A stretch of DNA of 64,000 nt from Fidelibacterota bacterium (GCA_004124475.1 SCKK01000014.1:1-64000); one strand, 5' to 3'; positions 41,993-50,337 are shown, counted from the first letter of the stretch. Program-made: numbers and translations. The notes: generated by a model not told the origin, from the letters alone.

Positions 41993-42805
41993 ATGGCTCT
42001 TGAAAAAACAGACGCAGTTATCCTGAAAAGTTTTCCATACGGAGATACCAGCAAGATTGCCCGGTGCTACACACGGGATTATGGAAAGATTTCAGTTATT
42101 GCCAAGGGTGTAAGAAAAAGTAAAACACTCCAGAGCGGTTACCTCGAGCCTCTGAATTGTCTGGCATTTTTATTCTACCATAATCCAAAGCGACGGTTAC
42201 AAATTTTTTCCAAGGCAGAATACAAATATCTCTGGCGCTCCTTGAAAAATGATATGAAAAAAATAACTTACGGATTTGCAGTTGTGGAGCTCATTGATCG
42301 AAGCGTTACCGGGGAAGAACCGCATGAAGACCTGTTTCAGCTACTCGTTGATGTATTGAATGAAATAAATAGATGCGAGGGAAATCTGAACCTGATTTAC
42401 TGGTTCTTTGTGATTCATCTACTTTCTCTTTTGGGTTTTAGTCCGCACCTTTCACACTGTCCAAGATGTCATGGGAAAATGGAATCGGGTTTTTTTTCTA
42501 GGGTATATGGAGAATTGATGTGTAAAAAATGTTTTGATGAAGCAGGTATGTCTGACCGGATTTCCATATCTCGGAATGAGAGTAATTCTAAATTTGATGG
42601 TCAAGGATTCGTCGTGAGAATCCGGGCTATTAACATTTTGAAGCGGTTAAAACGTGCGAATGTTGAGAAAGTAGGCCAGATCACCCTAAATTCCAGGGAC
42701 CGTAAAGAGGTGGGCGGCTTTTTAAATCACTACTTGAGGTACCATATTGAAGGCTTCGACCAGCTTAAGTCTTTCTTGGTGATGGAGAAACTATTTACAA
42801 AATAG
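41993..42805 (+). CDS. recO: DNA repair protein RecO
   Basis: This 270-residue protein has an N-terminal OB fold (TDAVILKSFPYGDTSKIARCYTRDYGKISVIAKGVRKSKT), a helical domain, and a zinc-binding four-cysteine site (CPRCHGKMESGFFSRVYGELMCKKC). RecO anneals single strands and loads RecA with RecR. The start ATG has no strong ribosome site. It is followed by a rhomboid gene 55 bases later. Confidence 0.92.
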   Translation: MALEKTDAVILKSFPYGDTSKIARCYTRDYGKISVIAKGVRKSKTLQSGYLEPLNCLAFLFYHNPKRRLQIFSKAEYKYLWRSLKNDMKKITYGFAVVELIDRSVTGEEPHEDLFQLLVDVLNEINRCEGNLNLIYWFFVIHLLSLLGFSPHLSHCPRCHGKMESGFFSRVYGELMCKKCFDEAGMSDRISISRNESNSKFDGQGFVVRIRAINILKRLKRANVEKVGQITLNSRDRKEVGGFLNHYLRYHIEGFDQLKSFLVMEKLFTK

Positions 42806-42860
42806 AATGTTTTAAAGTGAAGCCTTGACAAAGAAACAAATACAGTTCAACTTATAGATT

Positions 42861-43694
42861 ATGAGATATCGATATACGAAGGGATTTTTCGGTGGGAATT
42901 ACTTTCGTCCCCGTCTCTTTACGGATGCTATAAAGCTTTTGGTAACCATCAATTTTGGTATTTTTATTCTCCAGTCCTTATCAAGTCAGGAGACGATCCT
43001 ATTCCGGCTTTTCGGTATAGTGCCTAAGTACACATGGAGCCAGTTGATGATCTGGCAACCGTTCACTTACCTTTTTTTTCATGGCGGAATCTGGCACGTG
43101 CTGATTAATATGTTGGTGCTGTGGATGTTTGGCTCCGAGTTGGAAATGATGTGGGGTCGGAAAAGTTTCTTTAAGTATTATTTTCTCACAGGGGTCGGTT
43201 CGGGAATTGTAACAATACTATTTAACATGAATTCGCAAATCCCGGTGGTGGGTGCAAGTGGCGCCATTTATGGAATCTTATTGGCGTATGGTTTGATGTT
43301 CCCCAATCGGCTCGTTTATCTCTATTTTTTATTCCCTGTTCGAGTGAAATACTTCGTAATTTTCATTGGAGTCGTTGCATTTTACTCTTCCATAAATCCG
43401 GGTTATTCCGGTGTCAGTCATCTCACCCATTTGTCCGGGATGGTTATCGGCTTTTTCTATCTGCGGTCAAATATCAGTTTGGGACTGGTAAAACGGTTTC
43501 TAACCAGTCAGGTGGATGAAGTAAAAAGAAAGGTTAAAAAACACCGACGGGAAAAGATCGATGAAATCAGGAGAGAGGTGGATAGAATCCTGGATAAAAT
43601 TAACGAGGTTGGGTATGACGGATTGAGTGATGAAGAGCAAACTTATCTATTTGAAGCGAGTAAAAAATTATCAGGGAATGAAGACAGGAATTAG
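42861..43694 (+). CDS. Rhomboid-family intramembrane serine protease
   Basis: This 277-residue protein has about six membrane helices. HGGIWHVLINMLVLWMFG carries the structural His/Asn. The catalytic Ser is in VVGASGAIYGILLAYG and the catalytic His in VSHLTHLSGMVIGF. The C-terminal 75 residues are cytoplasmic, highly charged and helical (DEVKRKVKKHRREKIDEIRREVDRILDKI), a DUF6576-like tail common in FCB rhomboids. It cleaves membrane-embedded substrates, and its target is unknown. Confidence 0.93.
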   Translation: MRYRYTKGFFGGNYFRPRLFTDAIKLLVTINFGIFILQSLSSQETILFRLFGIVPKYTWSQLMIWQPFTYLFFHGGIWHVLINMLVLWMFGSELEMMWGRKSFFKYYFLTGVGSGIVTILFNMNSQIPVVGASGAIYGILLAYGLMFPNRLVYLYFLFPVRVKYFVIFIGVVAFYSSINPGYSGVSHLTHLSGMVIGFFYLRSNISLGLVKRFLTSQVDEVKRKVKKHRREKIDEIRREVDRILDKINEVGYDGLSDEEQTYLFEASKKLSGNEDRN

Positions 43695-43745
43695 CAAAGT
43701 AAAATAGACTTTTATCAGGCCCTATTTCAGAAATATAAGTTTTTT

Positions 43746-43835
43746 TGCTAACATACGTTTTGCCACTTACGACAGGGATAACCAGCTGGAAAAAGCGCCA
43801 GCTTTTTCCAGTCTGAGTTGATCCCATTGTTAGAC
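43746..43835 (-). repeat. attC-like hairpin ending the hydrolase cassette
   Basis: On the minus strand GTCTAAC (matches RYYYAAC) is followed after three bases by GGGATcAAC, then an inner perfect stem (TGGAAAAAGC/GCTTTTTCCA), GGTTATCCC, and about 25 bases later GTTAGC. The arm GGGAT-AAC/GGTTATCCC has one extra base in one strand, as in attC sites. The second end box is distant, so this site is imperfect. Confidence 0.5.
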
Positions 43836-43906
43836 TTTTGCTACTTTTTCAATACTCTTGTACTTCTTCCTTATTGGACGTCAATGAAAGCCCCGTAGGC
43901 CAAGAG

Positions 43907-44620
43907 TTACAGTAATAGCAGATGACCCACCAGTTCCTCTGGAGCTGAGAAAAAGGGCGAGTGACTTGTGTCCATAGAGATAACTTTTTCGCATGGTAGA
44001 ACTTTGTACATCTTCTCCTGCAATGCTGGAGTGATAGCCTTGTCACGCAGACACGAGATATAAACCCGGGGAACTCTGCCAAACTTTTCTTCAGTGGTGT
44101 TCACTGGAGTGGCAAAAGGCGCTACCGCCTGAGGCACCAAGAGCGATTTGGCTCGCGCCACGTCCTCATCGGAACAATCGCCATAAAAGGTTTCCTTGAT
44201 GGCTTCATCTCTGACCGTAGCGTAACTTTGGTCTTCGGCCATAATCAGATTTGGTAGAACCAACGCTTCCGTATCACCTTCAGCCAATTGGAGCAGGAAC
44301 TCGCCATTTCGCAGAAGAAAAGCGGTCAGATATACTAAGGTCTTAATCTTTTCAGGTCGATACTCGGCAGTCTGGGTGATGACTACGCCGCCCATACTAT
44401 GTCCAACGAGAATCACCGGCTCAGACTGGGTATCCAGAATCTGGCAGACACGATCAGCATAGGCTTTTAGTGAGATTTCGGGAATAGGCGTCTTGTCTCT
44501 GCCGTGACCCGGCAGGTCAGGGGCCTCCACTTTATGACCTTCCTTTTCTAGAAGAGGAACAACTTTATCCCAACACCAGCTTCCATGCCACGCTCCATGA
44601 ATCAATACATAAATAATCAT
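43907..44620 (-). CDS. Alpha/beta hydrolase (MES/EstC-like), putative cassette gene
   Basis: This 237-residue protein has the oxyanion segment LIHGAWHGSWCWDKVVPLLEKEGH, nucleophile Ser in VGHSMGGVVI, acid Asp in CLRDKAITP, and His in MDTSHSPFFSAPEEL. The APDLPGHGRDKTP and LKAYADRVCQIL phrases are typical of plant-methylesterase-like and EstC-like hydrolases that act on small esters. GTTAGAC lies 34 bases upstream and the complementary GTCTAAC 71 bases downstream, so the gene sits in an integron-cassette-like unit. AAAGGGGG is a strong ribosome site. The opposite orientation to recO/rhomboid agrees with insertion. Confidence 0.9.
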   Translation of the reverse strand: MIIYVLIHGAWHGSWCWDKVVPLLEKEGHKVEAPDLPGHGRDKTPIPEISLKAYADRVCQILDTQSEPVILVGHSMGGVVITQTAEYRPEKIKTLVYLTAFLLRNGEFLLQLAEGDTEALVLPNLIMAEDQSYATVRDEAIKETFYGDCSDEDVARAKSLLVPQAVAPFATPVNTTEEKFGRVPRVYISCLRDKAITPALQEKMYKVLPCEKVISMDTSHSPFFSAPEELVGHLLLL

Positions 44621-44653
44621 AATTTAGCCCCCTTTCTTTTTTTTAAACGGTAA

Positions 44654-44660
44654 GTCTAAC
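44654..44660 (-). repeat. Cassette boundary box GTTAGAC
   Basis: This is a full match to the integron core site GTTRRRY on the minus strand. Its TTAGAC is complementary to GTCTAA at 43830-43835, as expected when both ends of a cassette come from one circle. Confidence 0.5.
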
Positions 44661-44742
44661 GGCTTGCTTCAGCAGGCACTTCTAAGGATTTCTTGAGAGA
44701 TGGGGATACACGAAGAGCGATAAATTCATCTTTGGTTTCCAT
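44656..44742 (-). pseudogene. Truncated ribbon-helix-helix protein remnant
   Basis: The 28-residue frame METKDEFIALRVSPSLKKSLEVPAEASR looks like the N terminus of small CopG/RHH-type proteins (DEFIALRVSPxLKxxLE). It stops exactly at the GTTAGAC box, where a longer protein would continue. It was probably cut by insertion of the hydrolase cassette. Confidence 0.5.
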
Positions 44743-44915
44743 GGTTGTAATGTATAACGTTGTTAAACATTTTGCAAGTAAATTTTAGGTCTGTGAAGGA
44801 CTGCTTGCTTTCATTTCACCCTACGCTCGGGAAATCCCAGGGATATATTCCATGATGGCTGCACACTCCTCGAAGTACAGTTCATAAGGGGACGGAGGAA
44901 TATATACCTCTTCTG

Positions 44916-45090
44916 TCTGGTCGGGAGCAGGGCAACAGCCAGAGAACTGGGAATAGATGAGTTAAGGGCAGATCTCAAGCCCCGGGGATAAGACCAAGCA
45001 TGTAGAGGCGTTAGAGCACAAATATGGAGCTGTGGCCATGGTGGGAGGGAATGGTCACATCAACGGACCTGACTTTGTTGGTCATTCCTA
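44916..45090 (+). pseudogene. Relic of a P1B-type heavy-metal ATPase
   Basis: Plus-strand frames read TARELGIDELRADLKPRG, then after a frameshift DKTKHVEALEHKYGAVAMVGG. This corresponds to the ELGIDEVRAELLPEDKV..VKELQ..YGKVAMVGDG segment before the hinge GDG(I/V)NDAPAL motif of metal-exporting P-type ATPases. Here the motif is degraded to GGNGHINGPD. No other part of the gene is present. Confidence 0.75.
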
Positions 45091-45163
45091 CTATTTATTA
45101 CCTGTGGCGTTCAATAGAAGTCAGGGAAGGAGTAGTAGAAACCTAAGTTTAAGTAATTTAGTT

Positions 45164-45300
45164 AACTAACGGAAAAACTCACCGCGCGTGAGACTTTCAC
45201 TTTCTAAACATTTGTTGAACAAATTTACACTCATTATTCTTTCAAACCTTGAATTCACGCTACAGTCATCTCACGTCCGGTGGAGTGAGTGTTAGAGAGC
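45164..45300 (-). repeat. attC-like site 1 (3' of the 333-residue gene)
   Basis: Minus strand: GCTCTCTAAC, then ACT(c)CACCG pairing with CGGTGAGT (one extrahelical base), an unpaired GA/CG spacer, CGTGAGA pairing with TCTCACG, an inner ATTTGTT/AACAAAT stem, and GTTAGTT at the end. The layout, total length of 137 bases and one-base bulge are those of an integron attC. The gene stop codon TAA lies inside the first box. Confidence 0.6.
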
Positions 45301-46293
45301 ATAATTCTTTGATAGTAATGATACCCAACTTTTTCTCTCATTAAATAATTTATTAAAATCACTAGTGCTACTAATAATTGAGCCATATGGAACAAAATTA
45401 AGCATTGTATTAAATACAAATTCTTTGTCTGTTTTCAGTCGTGCTGATACTTCGTTAATTAATTCCTTACTAAACTCTTGACTTACAAGAAGTTTAATAT
45501 CTTCAACACTTTTTATATTTGTTATTTCAGAACTTACGTTTACAGAAATACGTTCTATCATTCTTCTGAAGTCTTCACCTAATAATGATTCACGTAATTC
45601 ATGTATATCTACCCACGATGATTTACCTAAATCAGGCAATCCTAATTGAAGCCAATTGTCATAAAAAGTATCATTTAATGCTGGTAACCATTTTTGTTTT
45701 GCTTCATCATTTTTCATTTTAATAATAGGAAATGTATTTCTATAAACTAAAAATGGAATATTCATTCGAAAAGAAAATAATGAATCGAAATAAAACGATT
45801 CTACTATCTTACTCTTTTGAAAATGATTGTTTGGAAGATCATTTATTTCATTCAATTTAATACGATCGACCTGTATTTCTTTTTTTGCTAATTTTTTATC
45901 ATCGTCGTGTATATCGCCATCCAGCCATCTAAAATAATTTTCGCTTAATAAATTAGCATCATGAATTATCGGATAATAATCTACTTCATAATAAGCAATT
46001 GCGGGTCCACCCATTATCTCGTTAGTTGGAATTTCTCCAGTAGGTCCGATTAATAATCGAAATGTTTCTCCAGGTTTAAAATATTTTATTTTTGTACGAT
46101 CAATTGAGTTGGCAGGCATCATAAAGTCAATAGACCCGTTTTCCCCTATAGTACACGTATAGCGTGCATTTTGAAAAATTAATTCATCATAAATAAGCAT
46201 ATAGTTTTTAATTAGATATTCAAGTTTTGATCGGGTTTGATGATCATGAAACCAACCTGCGTTAGATCTGAGTGGTAAAAATATTTGCGTCAT
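45292..46293 (-). CDS. Uncharacterised protein in a putative integron cassette
   Basis: This 333-residue soluble protein has no recognised domain and is AT-rich compared with its neighbours. It has a mixed composition with charged C-terminal helices (RRMIERISVNVSSEITNIKSVEDIKLLVSQEFSKELINEVSARLKTDKEF). The ATG lies about 26 bases after a GTTAGAGAGC box and the stop codon lies inside the complementary GCTCTCTAAC box, so almost the whole unit is coding, exactly the economy of integron cassettes. Integron cassettes often carry unknown accessory genes, which would fit. No function is assigned. Confidence 0.75.
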   Translation of the reverse strand: MTQIFLPLRSNAGWFHDHQTRSKLEYLIKNYMLIYDELIFQNARYTCTIGENGSIDFMMPANSIDRTKIKYFKPGETFRLLIGPTGEIPTNEIMGGPAIAYYEVDYYPIIHDANLLSENYFRWLDGDIHDDDKKLAKKEIQVDRIKLNEINDLPNNHFQKSKIVESFYFDSLFSFRMNIPFLVYRNTFPIIKMKNDEAKQKWLPALNDTFYDNWLQLGLPDLGKSSWVDIHELRESLLGEDFRRMIERISVNVSSEITNIKSVEDIKLLVSQEFSKELINEVSARLKTDKEFVFNTMLNFVPYGSIISSTSDFNKLFNERKSWVSLLSKNYAL

Positions 46294-46309
46294 CTCATAT
46301 AGTTCTTAT

Positions 46310-46453
46310 ATGCTCTCTAACGGAGCCGGCGGATGAGCCGCGAGGATCTCGACGAAACTTGTTTCGGAGAGACCGCAGTCAGCTCGATCCGCATGTTAGG
46401 CCGCCGCAGGCGGAATGACAAGCGGATCCTTGATACGCCGGCTCCGTTAAGCC
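46310..46453 (-). repeat. attC-like site 2 (5' of the 333-residue gene)
   Basis: TAACGGAGCCGGCG (46317-46330) and CGCCGGCTCCGTTA (46436-46449) form a perfect 14-bp inverted repeat with GTTAAGC at one end (full GTTRRRY match) and CTCTAAC at the other. Smaller stems lie inside (CGAAAC/GTTTCG, CCGCC/GGCGG). It is 144 bases long, within the attC range. Confidence 0.55.
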
Positions 46454-46477
46454 GACCGCCTGCGGTCGGCTTAACTA
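46448..46477. repeat. Palindrome abutting attC-like site 2
   Basis: GTTAAGCCGACCG, four bases, CGGTCGGCTTAAC is a perfect 13-bp stem that begins with the attC-type GTTAAGC and ends with its complement. It could be an empty minimal cassette or a transcription terminator. Confidence 0.5.
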
Positions 46478-46744
46478 GTATTTATACAGAATTATTTTGT
46501 AACGTGAAATCGTGATATATAGACAATTCCTCTGTAGGATATAAGTATTTTGCGAGTATCAATAGTTAAAATCTGATTAATAATAATTCTTAATATCATG
46601 ACCGTTGAGAATTCTAAATAACAATCCTATCCCATGTAATTTGTTTATCACAATGTTTCATTTACCCCCTCCGTCGTATAAAGTATATTCATATAGGTTT
46701 ATGAAATGTAACAACTTTTGTACAATAAAAACAAGCCTAACAGG
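46478..46744. other. Non-coding AT-rich stretch
   Basis: No gene or clear motif is visible between the palindrome and the PLD remnant. Confidence 0.35.
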
Positions 46745-46840
46745 ATAAGTCACTAAGCTGTGTTTCCATCGCAGCTGAGATGCTGTCATCGGTAAATGAG
46801 AAAATGCAGAAGTATATTCCATAATCATCCGTCCTATCAC
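46745..46840 (-). pseudogene. Fragment of a PLD-family protein
   Basis: About 95 bases match 51095-51175 of the intact phospholipase-D-like gene at DNA level (CTAAGCTG..TTTCCATCGC..GCTGAGAT, GTCATCGGTAAATGAG). They encode YFCIFSFTDDSISAAME-like text in one frame. Nothing else of the gene remains. Confidence 0.75.
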
Positions 46841-46862
46841 AGCTCAGCGCCTTTCCTGCCCC

Positions 46863-46934
46863 CTAGGCGAATAAGGAATTGGTGATAACTACTAATATTA
46901 CTAAAAAGAAAGTGATAGTTATTGGTCTTTTCAT
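46863..46934 (-). pseudogene. Orphan signal peptide
   Basis: The frame MKRPITITFFLVILVVITNS..LFA stops at TAG immediately after a plausible signal-peptidase site. GGAG lies 6 bases before the ATG. The PLD-like fragment follows 20 bases later, so this is probably the 5' end of a destroyed secreted protein. Confidence 0.6.
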
Positions 46935-46945
46935 GACTGCTCCTC

Positions 46946-47604
46946 CTATTTCAGCACTACAAGTTTCTTTACCGCGATCCCCTGTTCGGTTTCTCCGAAG
47001 GATCCCGTGGAAATACGGTAAATATAGACCCCACTTGCCACATTGCTCGCGTCCCATTTTACTTTGTGACGACCACTGACCAATCTACCACTCTCCAGCG
47101 TCTCCAACTTCCTACCCGTTAGATCGTAAATGCTTAATGTAACATAGGATTCATTGGGAAGGTAGTATGAAATAACAGTCTGAGCATTGAAGGGATTGGG
47201 GTAGTTCTGGTAAAGTATGAATCTGTCCGGAAGTGGTTCAAATGCTTCTACTAATAATGTTGTCAAACCATGGTATTCCACAACACCAGTATAACTCACA
47301 TCTGCCAGACGGTAGTCATAGGTCGCACCGGCCACCACTGTGCTGCCTGCCCCGTTGGTCATTTGACCTTATGGGGTCCACATATCGATACACTGTCCGA
47401 TACGTTACACTCCCCTATCCCTGCAACTCCGGATGGGTGATGTAACTGGCAATCTCCTGCCATTCTTCTGCTCCCTGCTCTCCGCTCTAAAATAAACCCA
47501 AGATTCTCAATCTCATTCTCCGTTACCCATTCCAGAACGACAGAACCACTGCGCTCCACGCTGGCAGTGAAAGAGGTGAGTTCTACCAGCGGGAAACAAT
47601 ATCA
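46946..47604 (-). pseudogene. Frameshifted secreted protein with T9SS-type sorting domain
   Basis: The 5' part reads FPLVELTSFTA, VVLEWVTENEIENLGFILERRAG, then frame breaks (near 47360-47450), then TYDYRLADVSYTGVVEYHGLTTLLVEAF and a C-terminal domain FILYQNYPNPFNAQTVISYYLP..TLSIYDLTGRKLETL..GVYIYRISTG. It parallels the end of the intact gene at 48118. The N-terminal functional domain is absent, cut at about 47604 near the start of the small helical gene. It is a broken partial copy. Confidence 0.8.
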
Positions 47605-47697
47605 TGAATCTTACTACAGTCGGTATGAACATACAGAAATGCTTGATGAACAATACCAGGTTGTGAAAATGGCAAAATATGCGTATGTTTGAAAGTC

Positions 47698-48078
47698 ATG
47701 CAGGGGTCCATTATTGACACGTTATCCATTTCAAAGCGACTAAGGTCGGTCGGAATCGCCGAAGACCAGGCAGAGGTCCATGCGCAAATCTTTGCGGAAG
47801 TGATTGAGAACAATCTTGCCACCAAGCAGGATATTGCTCTCATCCACAAGGATATGGAACAACTCCAATCAGAATTGCATCGAGATTTTGCCGAAATGAA
47901 AGCCAGCCTGCTGAAATGGGTATTCGGCATGTTCCTCACCCAGACTGCCATTCTTGTCACTATGATTGCATTAATCACCTGCCCCACATACTGTTTATGT
48001 ATTAACGAGTCCGGCATCTCCTTCACAACCACCACCCCCTCTCCAGGGTTTCACAAGACAACTATTTTCCAAGCTTAG
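47698..48078 (+). CDS. Small coiled-coil protein, DUF1640-like
   Basis: This protein has about 126 residues. LSISKRLRSVGIAEDQAEVHAQIFAEVIENNLATKQDI, then a coiled coil (IHKDMEQLQSELHRDFAEMKASLLKWV) and one membrane helix (GMFLTQTAILVTMIALI) match the layout of DUF1640/CCDC90-like proteins, which bacteria often carry near mobile elements. The last 30 residues look unrelated (TCPTYCLCINESG...), so the original stop may have been lost by a frameshift. ATG 47698 is used; a TTG upstream is possible. Confidence 0.65.
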   Translation: MQGSIIDTLSISKRLRSVGIAEDQAEVHAQIFAEVIENNLATKQDIALIHKDMEQLQSELHRDFAEMKASLLKWVFGMFLTQTAILVTMIALITCPTYCLCINESGISFTTTTPSPGFHKTTIFQA

Positions 48079-48117
48079 CATATGGATAGCTTAACCTATG
48101 AGGCGGGGCAGATTGAG

Positions 48118-49461
48118 CTACTTTACTAACACCAATTTTCCTGTGGACACAAACGACCCGGCGTTCAGTCGATAGACATACACACCTGAACCAAAATCAC
48201 CTGCATCCCAAATCACCGAATGCGACCCTGCGGAATATTCCCGGTTTGTGAGTGTGGCAACTTCCCGACCGGTCAAATCGTAAACAGTCACGGTAACCTG
48301 CTGTGCCTCCGGCAGGTCGAACGATATTGTCGTCTCAGAGTTGAACGGATTGGGATAGGCTGGATACAGGGTAAACTTATCCGGGATGACTTCAGTCACG
48401 GTAACACCTAAGACAGTCATTGTATGATATTCCTTAACTCCCTCATAACTCACATCCGCCAGACGGTAATCGTAGGTCTTGCCTGTTTCCACAGTGTTAT
48501 CGGTATAGGAATATTCCGTGCGGTAGGTAACACTGCCCTGCCCCTGCAATTCCGGATGGGTTATGTAACTGGCAATCTCCTTCCATTCTCCTCCGCTCCC
48601 CTGCTCCCCATCTCCTCCAAAGGATCCTTCGGACACGCTCCTCCGCTCGATGATGAACCCCAAGTTTTCGATCTCACTCTCCGTCACCCACTCCAGCACT
48701 ACGGCACTTCCCTCCTGCCGGGCAGTGAAGGAGGTGAGTTCTACGGGGAGGGGAGCGTCACTCCAACTTGTTCCCACACGGATTCCATCAACTGTTATAT
48801 TCTGGTTTGGTTTATACTGGCGAAGAGCTACATAGTCTATTCCGGTAAAATCTGTACCAACGGTATCTGGTCCTAAAGTTGGCGTACCTGGTTCACTACT
48901 AAAATCTTCTCCTGAGCTGAAAACGAAAAGGCTGACCTCATCATCACCCGATCCAGCTTTGAATTCATATTTTAATACGAGTAAATAAGTTGTGTCAAAT
49001 GAATAGCCATTAGTTGTATAATTACCTGTATCTCCCGATTTTTTCAATCCAAATTCTAGTTTATTACTTACCTTTTTCACAAAAACCCGAGCTTTATTGG
49101 CGGTAGATTTTCTAAAATGAAAAAAGTAACCAGCATAAGCTCCATCAGTAGCAACATTTACTAAAAAGGAAGCATAAACAGTTCCAGATGTTTGCTCAGT
49201 AAAACCTTTCTTATCATCTTCACCTGTTGTATCAAGTAAAGCTGCATTTCCAATTCCTGAAGAAGCATAATCAGTAAAAGATAAACCACTGCTGGAAACC
49301 ATGATTGGATTAGTTCCACTTGATTCGAAAGCAGACCAGCCATGATCAGTAAGATTATCACCCGCAGCATATTGAAAGTTTTCATTTAATAATTGTCCCC
49401 ATAACACATGTCCAAAAGCTATCATCATAAAAAGAGTGCTAAAAATAGGCGTTTTTTTCAT
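48118..49461 (-). CDS. Secreted protein with T9SS-type C-terminal sorting domain
   Basis: This protein of 447 residues has its start set at the ATG with GGAGGG upstream. It has a signal peptide (MKKTPIFSTLFMMIAFGHVLWG), an N-terminal beta-sandwich-like region of about 230 residues (LNENFQYAAGDNLTDHGWSAF..ISGVDGIRVGTSW style, LamG/concanavalin-like in character), a linker with PLPVELTSFTAR and LEWVTESEIENLGFIIERR, and a C-terminal sorting domain (IPDKFTLYPAYPNPFNSETTISF..TVYDLTGREVATL..GVYVYRLNAG). Such domains direct export through the type IX secretion machinery and surface attachment. The ligand or enzymatic role is unknown. A broken paralogue lies at 46946. Confidence 0.85.
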   Translation of the reverse strand: MKKTPIFSTLFMMIAFGHVLWGQLLNENFQYAAGDNLTDHGWSAFESSGTNPIMVSSSGLSFTDYASSGIGNAALLDTTGEDDKKGFTEQTSGTVYASFLVNVATDGAYAGYFFHFRKSTANKARVFVKKVSNKLEFGLKKSGDTGNYTTNGYSFDTTYLLVLKYEFKAGSGDDEVSLFVFSSGEDFSSEPGTPTLGPDTVGTDFTGIDYVALRQYKPNQNITVDGIRVGTSWSDAPLPVELTSFTARQEGSAVVLEWVTESEIENLGFIIERRSVSEGSFGGDGEQGSGGEWKEIASYITHPELQGQGSVTYRTEYSYTDNTVETGKTYDYRLADVSYEGVKEYHTMTVLGVTVTEVIPDKFTLYPAYPNPFNSETTISFDLPEAQQVTVTVYDLTGREVATLTNREYSAGSHSVIWDAGDFGSGVYVYRLNAGSFVSTGKLVLVK

Positions 49462-49645
49462 TTTAACCCTCCAGATTGTTAGAGAGAGTTTCAAATAAGA
49501 ATCGTTTAACCCTCATTTACATTCTAAATAATATCTCTATAAAAGTCAAGCTGTATCTGGTTGTGATAAAACAGATCATTCCGCTTCCTCAAACCTCGCC
49601 ATAAACTCCTGCCATGCACTTTACCATTGATTACAACACGAAAAT

Positions 49646-49666
49646 AGTGTACACTACAACAGTGTA
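49646..49666. promoter_or_regulatory. Operator-like palindromes before vapB
   Basis: AGTGTACACT (46-55) and TACACT-ACAAC-AGTGTA (50-66) overlap 13 bases before the GTG start. Antitoxin complexes usually repress their own promoter at such repeats. Confidence 0.5.
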
Positions 49667-49678
49667 AAAAGGAAAGAA

Positions 49679-49900
49679 GTGTTAAAAAATATCACACTCA
49701 GCGCTGACGAGAGGCTTATTCAACAAGCTCGTGATAAAGCATCCAATGAGAGGAAAACGCTAAATTCGGTATTCAGAGGATGGTTGAATCGATATGTAGG
49801 TGGTTATAGTAGTTCGTTGAATTACAAAGAGATAATGAAAAAACTAAGTTATGCCGAACCAGGTAGGAATTTTTCACGAGAAGAACTGAGTGAGAGATAA
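49679..49900 (+). CDS. VapB-like antitoxin
   Basis: This 73-residue protein has a GTG start with GGAAAG upstream. The N-terminal half fits a ribbon-helix-helix fold (NITLSADERLIQQARDKASNERKTLNSVFRGWLNRYVGG), and the C-terminal half is the flexible toxin-binding part. It overlaps the toxin gene by 11 bases. A palindromic operator precedes it. The pair is a type II toxin-antitoxin module. Confidence 0.8.
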   Translation: MLKNITLSADERLIQQARDKASNERKTLNSVFRGWLNRYVGGYSSSLNYKEIMKKLSYAEPGRNFSREELSER

Positions 49901-50315
49901 ATACTTTCTTGATACTAATATTATTATTTATTCATTTGACCGAAGTGTTGAAGATAAACGAAAGAAAGCCCATGAACTTATTAATACCGCGTTGTCGGAT
50001 AACCTGGGTATTATAAGTTATCAAGTCATTCAAGAATTTATTAATGTCGCAACGAAAAAGTTTCTAACACCATTATCTTTGAACGATTGCAGATTGTACC
50101 TAAATCGAGTACTCTCTCCCTTATGTGAAATATTCCCAAGTATTAATCTGTATATGGCAGGAATAGAGTTAATGGAGAATACAGGGTTTTCTTTTTATGA
50201 CTCAATTATTATCGCTTCTGCATTGCAAGGGGGTTGTAAAACCCTTTACTCAGAGGATATGCAACACGAACGTGTAGTGCTTGGATTGATGATAATAAAT
50301 CCTTTTCTCAATTAA
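49890..50315 (+). CDS. VapC-like PIN-domain toxin
   Basis: This 141-residue protein has a GTG start overlapping the antitoxin gene. PIN-domain acidic residues are visible at YFLDTNIIIYSFD (first Asp), ISYQVIQEFINV (Glu) and FSFYDSIIIASALQGGCKTLYSEDMQ (two Asp). Members cut RNA, often initiator tRNA or rRNA, in a Mg2+-dependent way. Length and motif spacing are normal, so the toxin is probably active. The large fold-back element begins 23 bases downstream. Confidence 0.85.
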   Translation: MRDKYFLDTNIIIYSFDRSVEDKRKKAHELINTALSDNLGIISYQVIQEFINVATKKFLTPLSLNDCRLYLNRVLSPLCEIFPSINLYMAGIELMENTGFSFYDSIIIASALQGGCKTLYSEDMQHERVVLGLMIINPFLN

Positions 50316-50337
50316 CGCCATTTGCTACAATACATTA

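Noticed and set aside
44654-44768. A complete attC site between GTTTAAC and GTTAGAC
   Set aside because: Both end boxes match the consensus, but the inner arms do not pair, and the interval codes for an RHH-like N terminus.
47583-48035. A 150-codon minus-strand frame opposite the DUF1640-like gene
   Set aside because: The plus-strand frame has a recognisable coiled-coil plus membrane helix. The minus frame has none and joins unrelated text.
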